From Chloroflexota bacterium (GTDB taxonomy: Bacteria > Chloroflexota > Limnocylindria > Limnocylindrales > CSP1-4): DNA of 6,722 nt. The DNA lies in the NCBI GenBank assembly GCA_021789355.1, contig JAJYJR010000328.1:1-6722 (forward strand). The letters are read 5' to 3'. The notes beneath the pieces were generated by a model that saw only the letters and a program-made list of their open reading frames with translations, was not told the origin of the DNA and made no database searches. This document shows, in pieces, positions 1 to 4,779 of the stretch; position 1 is the stretch's first letter; each line of letters starts with the position of its first letter. The translations under genes and the position numbers were made by a program.

Positions 1-192
1 CAGGTGGCGGCGGGCACACCCGTGATCCTGTACGTCTCGTCCGGGCCGTCGCCGGTGCCTGCCTCGCCGACGCCGCTGGTGACGCCGCTGCCGTCCGCGC
101 CTCCCACACCGCCGCTGTTCTCGGCGCCTCCCACGCCGCCCCCGTTCACACCACCGCCGACCGTCGGGCCCCCGACTCCCGCCCCGTCCTGA
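1..192 (+). CDS. PASTA-domain protein, C-terminal end (5' partial)
   Basis: The frame is open from base 1 and ends with TGA at 190-192, so only the last 63 residues are present. The first residues, QVAAGTPVILYVSSGP, match the typical end of a PASTA repeat (small-Gly-x-x-V-x-L-x-V-S-x-G-P). PASTA repeats are extracellular peptidoglycan/muropeptide-binding modules of Ser/Thr kinases of the PknB type and of some penicillin-binding proteins. Which of these this is cannot be told, because the catalytic part lies upstream of the window. After the PASTA end comes a tail of about 45 residues rich in Pro, Thr, Ser and Ala. It contains a nine-residue repeat (SAPPTPPLF then SAPPTPPPF, bases 94-147, 27-bp period). 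Such a tail is probably a disordered wall-spanning segment. The stop codon lies inside the first unit of the downstream repeat array. The domain call is fairly safe; the parent protein type is open. Confidence 0.72.
   Translation, partial: QVAAGTPVILYVSSGPSPVPASPTPLVTPLPSAPPTPPLFSAPPTPPPFTPPPTVGPPTPAPS
94..147 (+). repeat. 27-bp in-frame tandem repeat in PASTA-protein tail
   Basis: Two adjacent 27-bp copies (94-120 and 121-147) encode SAPPTPPLF and SAPPTPPPF. They differ at a few bases and keep the frame. A third, decayed unit (TPPPTVGPP) may follow. Confidence 0.7.
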
Positions 193-428
193 TCGGCGGG
201 CCTCGGGGGCTGGCCGCGACGCCGGTCCGGATCGGCTGGTCCTGGACCTGGCCGCGACGCCGGCCCTGATCGGCGGGCCTCGGGGGCTGGCCGCGACGCC
301 GGCCCTGATCGGCGAGCCTCGGGGGCTGGCCGCGACGCCGGCCCTGTTCGGCTGGTCCTGGGGCTGGCCGCGACGCCGGCCCTGTTCGGCTGGTCCTGGG
401 GCTGGCCGCGACGCCGGCCCTGATCGGT
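188..428. repeat. Intergenic 38/39-bp tandem repeat array
   Basis: The 15-base core TGGCCGCGACGCCGG recurs at 211, 249, 288, 327, 365 and 403, spaced 38, 39, 39, 38 and 38 bases. A partial unit at 188-210 overlaps the stop codon of the preceding gene. Two variants occur. One has CCTGATCGGCGRGCCTCGGG after the core (39 bp); the other has CTGTTCGGCTGGTCCTGG (38 bp). Units 327-364 and 365-402 are identical. In units 2 to 6 the core plus the next bases form a small inverted repeat, GGCCG-CGACGC-CGGCC (for example 250-265). The mixed period breaks any reading frame, so this is non-coding. With the short stretch 429-499 it fills the gap between the PASTA gene and the zinc-ribbon gene; nothing else is seen in 429-460. 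Confidence 0.85.
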
Positions 429-487
429 TGCACCCGAGCCGAACCCTCGCACCCTGAAACCAGCTTCCGCCGGCGTGCCCGCGCCGA

Positions 488-493
488 TACACT
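488..493 (+). promoter_or_regulatory. Putative -10 box for a leaderless transcript
   Basis: TACACT fits the TANNNT pattern of -10 boxes in high-GC bacteria. It ends six bases before the GTG start at 500, so a start site about seven bases downstream would fall on the first base of the start codon. The -35 region is weak (CTTCCG at 464-469, 18-base spacer). No Shine-Dalgarno sequence precedes the GTG, which agrees with leaderless initiation. Called from sequence pattern only. Confidence 0.45.
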
Positions 494-499
494 GGCGGC

Positions 500-760
500 G
501 TGGCGACCTGGCGCTGTCCGTTCTGCGGTACCCCTCAGGCGGAGTCGGCCCGATGCTGGGTCTGCACCCGATCGTCGACTACCTGCGCCACCTGCCGCTG
601 GTTCCGCCGATCCATCGCCGGCAAGCTCGGGTACTGCGCGCTCGACGTCCACCGGAGTCCGCTGCACGGCGACGAGCTTCGGCCGTGCTGGACGGCTCCC
701 GCCGCCGTGAACGATGGGAGGGAGCTGCTCGAGTCGGAAGCCGCCGTCCGCCCCGACTGA
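500..760 (+). CDS. Small eight-cysteine zinc-ribbon protein, function unknown
   Basis: An 86-residue protein starting at GTG 500 and ending with TGA 758-760. Eight cysteines are arranged as C6PFC9, C19WVC22, C29ATC32, C46 and C63. The paired CxxC knuckles suggest a double zinc ribbon: the first two pairs form one four-Cys site, and C29, C32, C46 and C63 a second. The second half reads CATCRWFR..GYCALD..PLHGDELRPCW; a Gly-Asp-Glu-Leu-Arg-Pro-Cys-Trp ending of this kind is the sort of conserved closure expected of a small metal-binding module. No membrane segment, signal peptide or catalytic motif is visible. The last 20 residues are acidic and probably disordered. The gene stands alone between two repeat-filled gaps. 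The start is set by the -10 box just upstream and by the first CxxC beginning six residues in. Role unknown; nucleic-acid or protein binding is possible but unproven. Confidence 0.78.
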   Translation: MATWRCPFCGTPQAESARCWVCTRSSTTCATCRWFRRSIAGKLGYCALDVHRSPLHGDELRPCWTAPAAVNDGRELLESEAAVRPD

Positions 761-766
761 TTGTGC

Positions 767-862
767 GCCCGGGCGAAGGCTTGAGCGCAGGCCGACGCAC
801 CCCAGTGGGACCAGGCCCGGGCGAAGGCTTTGGCGCAGGCCGAGGCACCCCAGTCAGCGCCC
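767..862. repeat. 48-bp direct repeat (two copies)
   Basis: GCCCGGGCGAAGGCTTGAGC at 767 and GCCCGGGCGAAGGCTTTGGC at 815 begin two copies spaced exactly 48 bases. Similarity runs about 40 bases to CCCCAGT (800-806 and 848-854) with only about three differences. It starts right after the stop of the zinc-ribbon gene. Confidence 0.8.
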
Positions 863-878
863 TGATCCGCCACATGCC

Positions 879-1020
879 CACCCGGGGAGCGGCGGACGGC
901 GGCGATCTGCCGGATGCTCGCCCGGGGAACGGTCGGCGCACAGCTTCCGCACGCCCCTGCGCCCCAATCCGCCGGACGTCCACCCGGGGAACGGACGGCG
1001 GGCGGCGATCCGCCGCTCGT
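879..1020. repeat. Degenerate intergenic repeat family
   Basis: CCCGGGGARCGG recurs at 881, 921 and 983 with related flanks. CGGCGATCYGCCG follows copies 1 and 3, and CCGGAYG precedes copies 2 and 3. Spacing is irregular (40 and 62 bases), so this is a decayed or mosaic array rather than a clean tandem. The rest of the gap, 1021-1174, holds no gene. The only thing seen there is a weakly related pair around GAGAGAC (1024-1043 and 1137-1156). Confidence 0.5.
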
Positions 1021-1174
1021 TCCCTCGGCGAGAGACTGGCAGGCCGGGACCCGGCAAGGCAAGCATGCGCGGGCACCTGCCGCACGAGCCGACCACCCTG
1101 ACCTCGGCGCGACCGGTCGAAGCCGGGCGCGCGCTCCTCCGGTGAGAGACCGGCGGATTGCGCCCCGTGCGCGG

Positions 1175-1315
1175 CCCCGTGCCCGCGAGCGCGGCCCCGT
1201 GTCCGGCCCCGCCAGGCCGGCCAGCGTGCCCGTGTCCGCCTGCACCTGCCCCGTGCCCGCGAGCGTGACCCCGTTCCCGGCCCCGCCAGGCCGGCCAGCG
1301 TGCCCGGCCCCACAT
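1175..1315. repeat. 74-bp tandem repeat abutting the Ig-like gene's 3' end
   Basis: CCCCGTGCCCGCGAGCG occurs at 1175 and 1249, and GCCCCGCCAGGCCGGCCAGC at 1206 and 1280, both 74 bases apart. Copy 1 is 1175-1248. Copy 2 starts at 1249 and fades into the stop codon of the minus-strand gene at 1316-1318. Each unit contains the 8-bp palindrome GGCCGGCC. No uridine-rich tract is present, so it does not look like a classical intrinsic terminator, though it lies where one for the minus-strand gene would be. Confidence 0.78.
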
Positions 1316-2500
1316 TCAGACGATCGCGAAACTCGCCGTCTTCGTGAGTTGCTTGCCGTCCGGCGTCGTCACCAGCACCGTCACGAGCGAGTTGCCGGTC
1401 ACCACCCCGTCCTTCGGGATCATGGTGGTCCAGGTTGCCAGTCCGTTGGCCGTCGTCGCGTCGTACGTCACGGGGGTGAGCCCGGGCACCTGAAGCGTGA
1501 AGGCGACCTGCGCGCCGTTGAGCGGCGCCCCGTTCTGGTCGAGGACCGTCGCGACCATCGAGATGGATTTCGGCAGGCTGGTCAGGGCGAGCCGCGCGTT
1601 CGACAGGTGCAGGCTCACCGTCGTCTGGCCGCTGCCGCCGATCACCTTGATTGTCTTGGTCGTGGTGTTTCCGGCAGGGTCGGTGGCCGTGATCGCCAGG
1701 TTGTTCGTCCCGGGGCCGATCGTGACCACGATCGAGAAGAGCGCGTTCGTCGCGACCGCTGTGGTGCTCTGGCGCGTGTTGTCGTTCCGCACCACGACCG
1801 TCGAGCCGGTCTGGGTCCGGCCCGACACGGTGACGGTCCCGCCATTGACCACCGCCCCATCCGTGGGGGCCGAGAGGACCACGGCCGGCGGAACGTTGTC
1901 GAACACCACGCTGATCGGCGCGCTCTGGGCGCTCTCGCCCGAGGGGCCCACGATGGTTGCAGTGATCGCCGACCTGCCCAGCGGGATCGGCACCGCCGCG
2001 ACGGTGAAGTTCGCCGTTGGACCGAGCTGCTGCTCCCGCGCCACCTGCCCGTTGACATAGATCCGCACGGAGTAGCCCTTGCCGACCGCCGATGCGGGCG
2101 CGAACCCCTGCACGTCCCACGCGGGCTGGTTCGTATACGCATTGGTGGGAGCGACGAGATGGGGTGTTCCCGGCAGGGCGACCGCGGTCGGGCTCGCGGT
2201 GGCCCCGGGGCCGGTGACTGCCCCGAACATGTCCCCGATGGTGTGGCCGAACCCGGTGACCGCGGAACCCAGCAGGCCGGATGCCACCAGCAGCACGGAG
2301 CCGCCGAGGGCGAGGACCGCGACGAGTAGCACCAGGCGGGCCGGCCATGGGAGCCCGCCGCCACCGCCCGGCGCGCGTCGGGTCGACGGCGGAGAAGGCG
2401 ACCGATATCGCCCGGTCACAGGGGGGCGGCGCGTGATGTGCGGCTGGGAGCGTCGCGGCTGCGGTGCGAGCGGTCTCCCCCGGATCGGTCGGTCGGCCAT
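1316..2500 (-). CDS. Single-pass membrane protein with extracytoplasmic Ig-like domains
   Basis: A 394-residue protein with an ATG start (complement of 2498-2500). GGGAG (complement of 2511-2515) lies ten bases upstream. Residues 1-53 are rich in Arg, Pro and Gly and should be cytoplasmic. Residues about 55-78 (LVLLVAVLALGGSVLLVASG) form one membrane-spanning helix or uncleaved signal anchor, giving an N-in, C-out topology. The outside part is beta-rich with Ig-like spacing. Domain 1 is about 108-200 (APTNAYTNQP.., ending APISVVFDN). Domain 2 is about 203-287 (PPAVVLSAPTDGAVVNGG, ending ITATDPAGNTTTKTIKV), a bacterial Ig-like pattern. Domain 3 is about 293-394, with VATVLDQNGAPLNGAQVAF and later TTANGLATW, which resembles Big_1/invasin-type modules. 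No enzyme motif or sortase signal is seen. It is probably an envelope adhesion or structural protein. It is transcribed away from the downstream genes and stands alone. Confidence 0.85.
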   Translation of the reverse strand: MADRPIRGRPLAPQPRRSQPHITRRPPVTGRYRSPSPPSTRRAPGGGGGLPWPARLVLLVAVLALGGSVLLVASGLLGSAVTGFGHTIGDMFGAVTGPGATASPTAVALPGTPHLVAPTNAYTNQPAWDVQGFAPASAVGKGYSVRIYVNGQVAREQQLGPTANFTVAAVPIPLGRSAITATIVGPSGESAQSAPISVVFDNVPPAVVLSAPTDGAVVNGGTVTVSGRTQTGSTVVVRNDNTRQSTTAVATNALFSIVVTIGPGTNNLAITATDPAGNTTTKTIKVIGGSGQTTVSLHLSNARLALTSLPKSISMVATVLDQNGAPLNGAQVAFTLQVPGLTPVTYDATTANGLATWTTMIPKDGVVTGNSLVTVLVTTPDGKQLTKTASFAIV

Positions 2501-2585
2501 TGCCGCGATTCTCCCACGCCCGGATCCGCAGGTCCTCCGCGCTGTCGAGCCCCCGACGCCGGTCCGGACGAGTCATGCCCCGTCG

Positions 2586-2600
2586 GTACTGGTGTACGCT
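2586..2600 (+). promoter_or_regulatory. Putative -10 box with overlapping GTAC-N4-GTAC palindrome
   Basis: TACGCT at 2595-2600 fits TANNNT and precedes the strong ribosome site of the next + strand gene by 37 bases. GTAC at 2586-2589 and again at 2594-2597 form a 12-base inverted pair overlapping the box. This could be a small operator in the divergent region, or chance. The bases after the box, ACTGGCGGC (2601-2609), are the same nine that lie between the -10 box and the start of the zinc-ribbon gene (491-499). No convincing -35 box is visible. Confidence 0.4.
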
Positions 2601-2637
2601 ACTGGCGGCCCGGCAGGGATCCGGCCCGAACCCAGCC

Positions 2638-2642
2638 AGGAG
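2638..2642 (+). promoter_or_regulatory. Shine-Dalgarno AGGAG that decides a TTG start
   Basis: AGGAG lies five bases before TTG at 2648-2650, which is in frame with the four-cysteine protein. This is a much better ribosome site than the GAGGG at 2746-2750, eleven bases before the first in-frame ATG at 2762. Confidence 0.5.
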
Positions 2643-2647
2643 CGGAA

Positions 2648-3067
2648 TTGGAACGTCCGGCGCGCAGGCCCGCACCTCCACTCGTGCACCGAGCGGACGC
2701 GCCTGCGCCGACCGGGGCCTCGCTCGCATCGTCCGGCCCACGACCGAGGGCGCACGTTCCGATGCTTCCGGGCGCGAGCGGCGTGGTCCCGGGGCGCCCG
2801 CCGCTGGGTGCCGTGCGCAGGCCCCTCGTGGTCGCGAACCTGCGGCGCAACGTCTGCCCGCACTTCTACCTGACCGGGAGCCGCGGCGCGCTCCCGGTGC
2901 ACGCTCCGCACCTCATGAAGGCGCTCTCGCGGCAGGAGACGACCGTGTCGCGCTGCCAGCTGCGCGGCGGCGTGCACCTGGAGCAGGGCTACGTCGCCGA
3001 CGTCTGCCTGGCGGCGCGGTTCAACCAGTGCGTGTTCTACGAGGACGAGCTCTCGCGGCGGGATTGA
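2648..3067 (+). CDS. Small four-cysteine protein, function unknown
   Basis: 139 residues from TTG 2648 (or 101 from ATG 2762) to TGA 3065-3067. The TTG is preferred for its AGGAG site and the upstream -10 box. The first 38 residues are Pro/Ala/Arg-rich and probably disordered. The folded part follows from about residue 52. Cysteines are at 70, 103, 120 and 128, with spacing C-x32-C-x16-C-x7-C. The string RRNVCPHFYLTG and the ending HLEQGYVADVCLAARFNQC resemble, in spacing and in the His/Gln then CL pattern, a small module I recall from Chloroflexota-like proteins (CPYLGL..C..HQ..YCLS..Y..CP). Four cysteines of this kind probably bind one metal ion or an Fe-S cluster. No membrane segment or catalytic motif is visible. 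It lies directly upstream of folC in the same direction, so co-transcription is possible, but its role in folate synthesis is unsupported. Confidence 0.75.
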   Translation: MERPARRPAPPLVHRADAPAPTGASLASSGPRPRAHVPMLPGASGVVPGRPPLGAVRRPLVVANLRRNVCPHFYLTGSRGALPVHAPHLMKALSRQETTVSRCQLRGGVHLEQGYVADVCLAARFNQCVFYEDELSRRD

Positions 3068-3081
3068 TCTGGCCCGTGACA

Positions 3082-3087
3082 TACGAT
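3082..3087 (+). promoter_or_regulatory. Possible -10 box for the fol operon
   Basis: TACGAT fits TANNNT and lies 15 bases after the stop of the four-cysteine gene. A start site near 3094 would exclude the GTG at 3076 and leave GTG 3112 as the first in-frame start. TTGATC at 3064-3069 is only 12 bases upstream, too close for a normal -35 box, so this call rests on the -10 hexamer alone. Confidence 0.3.
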
Positions 3088-3111
3088 CGACTCCGCCCCC
3101 TGACCTGCGCC

Positions 3112-4779
3112 GTGCCCGATCTGCCCGGTGGGGCCGACCCGCCTGCGCCGCGTTCCGCACCCGATGCGCCCGTCGCCACGCGCGCGTGGCACGCCTCCCA
3201 CGGCCCTGATGTGCCCGACACGCCCGCGTTGGACCCGCCCGATGCGCCGAACGCTCCCGGCCCCCTTCCCGCGCCTCACCCCCCCGCACCTGGCCCGTTC
3301 ACCTACGCGGACGCGGTGGCGGCCCTGTCGGCCCGGGGACGCTTCGGGATCCATCTCGGCCTCGGCCGCACGCGCGCCCTTCTGCGTGCGCTCGGGGATC
3401 CCCAGGCCGGCATCCGGGGAGCCCTGATCGCGGGCACGAACGGCAAGGGCAGCGTCCAGGCGCTGGTGGCGGCGATGCTTCGCGCGGCGGGGTACCGGGT
3501 CGGCCAGGCCCCGAAGCCGCACCTGGTGGAGTACCGGGAGCGGATCGTGGTTGACGGCAGCCCGATCGAGCCGGACGACATGGCGGCACTCATCGCCCGC
3601 GCTCTGGCGATCGCGGACCGGTTGCCGCGCCGGCTCGGTCCACCGACCGAGTTCGAGGTGGTCACGGCGGCCGCGTTCGCGTGGTTCGCGGAACAGAGCG
3701 TGGACGTGGCCGTGGTGGAGGTCGGGCTCGGCGGGCGACTCGACGCCACGAACGCATGGGACGGAGGTGTGGCCGCCGTCACCAACGTGGCGATGGATCA
3801 CGCCGAGCTGCTGGGTGGCACCGTCCCGCGGATCGCCCGGGAGAAGGCCGCCATCCTGAAGCGCGGCGACCTCGGCGTCACGGGCGCCGCCGGGGAGGCG
3901 CTGGAGGTGGTGCGGCGCCGCGCACGCCGCATGGGCGTGCTCCTGGCCGAAACGGCGCCGTTGCCGGTCCTCGGCATGGATCGCCACGGGGTTCGCGTCG
4001 ATGCCCCGGGCCTCGGCGAGGTACGGATCGGTCTGCTCGGGCGCCACCAGGCTGCCAACGCGGCCGTGGCGCTCGGCGTGGTGGACGCGCTCGAGCGGGC
4101 CGGGATCGCGCGGGTGCCAGCGGCTGCCCGCCGCGAGGGCCTCGCAGCGGCGCGGTGGCCGGGGAGGCTCGAGCTGATCGAGCTTCGTGGCGTGGGTCAG
4201 CCGGCCGGCGGCCGGCCAGTCGACCTCGGGCGGCCGATCGACCTCGTGCGGCCGGGCGACGAGGGACTGGCGATCGGCCTGGGACTGGCGATCGACCCCG
4301 GGCGGCCGGTCGACCTCGTGCTGGACGGCGCCCACAACCCGGCAGGCGTTCGCGCCCTGGTTGAGGCGCTCGACGAGCTGCGGCCGTCGCTGGCGCGCGG
4401 CCCCGTCACGCTGATGCTGGCGATCATGCGCGACAAGGACGTGCGCGGGATGGTGGAATGCCTCGCGTCGGCTGCGGCGCTGAGGGACGCACGGCTGGTG
4501 GCCACACAGGTCGGCGCTCGCGGCCTGGACGCGGGGGAACTCGCGGCGGCCTGGCGGCTTGCGCAGGAAGGCTCAACCGCGCAGGCAGGCTGGCCGGGTG
4601 CGCAGGCCGGCTCGGGCAGCCACGGCGGATCCGTGGACGTGGTCCGTGAGCCAGAGGAGGCGCTCGAGCACGCCGTCGGGCAGGCGGAGGCGGCCGGCGG
4701 TCCGCTCGTCGTGGCCGGCTCCCTCTACCTCGTGGGTGCCGTGCGCGGGATCCTGCAGTCACGGGGCCTCGTGCCATGA
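3112..4779 (+). CDS. folC: Folylpolyglutamate synthase / dihydrofolate synthase
   Basis: Cytosolic ATP-dependent ligase that adds L-glutamate to dihydropteroate and/or folates. 555 residues from GTG 3112. Mur-ligase-type motifs appear in order: P-loop GTNGKGS (108-114), PKPHLVEYRERI (134-145), EVGLGGRLDATN (203-214), MDH (228-230), REKAAILK with the expected carbamylated lysine K245, GRHQAANAAVAL (310-321), WPGRLE (349-354), DGAHNP (405-410) and RDKDV (440-444). The family is usually about 420-450 residues. The excess is a Pro/Ala-rich N-terminal stretch of about 62 residues, six hexapeptide repeats (367-402) and a low-complexity insert (484-508). Starts at GTG 3076, GTG 3211 or TTG 3229 are also possible; none has a clear ribosome site, and the conserved fold begins near FTYADAVAAL (63-72). 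The usual SPHL motif reads KPHL. The gene overlaps folP by four bases (ATGA), so translation is coupled. Family assignment is secure; whether it is mono- or bifunctional is not. Confidence 0.93.
   Translation: MPDLPGGADPPAPRSAPDAPVATRAWHASHGPDVPDTPALDPPDAPNAPGPLPAPHPPAPGPFTYADAVAALSARGRFGIHLGLGRTRALLRALGDPQAGIRGALIAGTNGKGSVQALVAAMLRAAGYRVGQAPKPHLVEYRERIVVDGSPIEPDDMAALIARALAIADRLPRRLGPPTEFEVVTAAAFAWFAEQSVDVAVVEVGLGGRLDATNAWDGGVAAVTNVAMDHAELLGGTVPRIAREKAAILKRGDLGVTGAAGEALEVVRRRARRMGVLLAETAPLPVLGMDRHGVRVDAPGLGEVRIGLLGRHQAANAAVALGVVDALERAGIARVPAAARREGLAAARWPGRLELIELRGVGQPAGGRPVDLGRPIDLVRPGDEGLAIGLGLAIDPGRPVDLVLDGAHNPAGVRALVEALDELRPSLARGPVTLMLAIMRDKDVRGMVECLASAAALRDARLVATQVGARGLDAGELAAAWRLAQEGSTAQAGWPGAQAGSGSHGGSVDVVREPEEALEHAVGQAEAAGGPLVVAGSLYLVGAVRGILQSRGLVP
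4210..4317 (+). repeat. 18-bp in-frame tandem repeat within folC (six units)
   Basis: Six consecutive 18-bp units encode GRPVDL, GRPIDL, VRPGDE, GLAIGL, GLAIDP and GRPVDL (residues 367-402), directly before V-LDGAHNP. At DNA level the clearest pairs are CGGCCAGTCGACCTCG (4213) with CGGCCGATCGACCTCG (4231) and GGGACTGGCGATCG (4263) with the same string at 4281. The last unit is the genuine beta strand leading into DGAHNP; the others look like duplicates of it. Confidence 0.85.
4561..4613 (+). repeat. 18/21-bp in-frame repeat near the folC 3' end
   Basis: GCGCAGG-N2-GGCT recurs at 4561, 4579 and 4600 (spacing 18 and 21), encoding AQEGST, AQAGWPG and AQAGSG. It lies in a region where FolC proteins normally have a short loop, so it is likely a surface loop expansion. 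Confidence 0.7.

Noticed and set aside
188..428. CRISPR array or repeat protein
   Set aside because: Conserved 'spacer' halves come in only two variants, and the mixed 38/39 period breaks any reading frame.
914..2329. A long plus-strand open frame antisense to the Ig-like gene
   Set aside because: Its composition is Arg/His/Asp/Gly-rich with no motif, while the opposite strand has a clean membrane helix and Ig-like domains.
579..2741. A long open frame on the minus strand (about 720 codons)
   Set aside because: It overlaps the Ig-like gene in another frame, is dominated by Arg/Gly/Ala/Pro, and crosses non-coding repeats; long stop-free shadow frames are expected at this GC content.
2600..2761. 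A structured small RNA (SRP-like) between the -10 box and the ATG at 2762
   Set aside because: No conserved SRP core loop could be matched, and the AGGAG plus in-frame TTG explains the region as 5' coding sequence.
3064..3087. TTGATC with TACGAT as a full -35/-10 promoter
   Set aside because: The spacer is only 12 bases; only the -10 box was kept, at low confidence.
3037..4335. A minus-strand open frame antisense to folC
   Set aside because: folC carries every family motif on the plus strand; the antisense product shows only biased composition.
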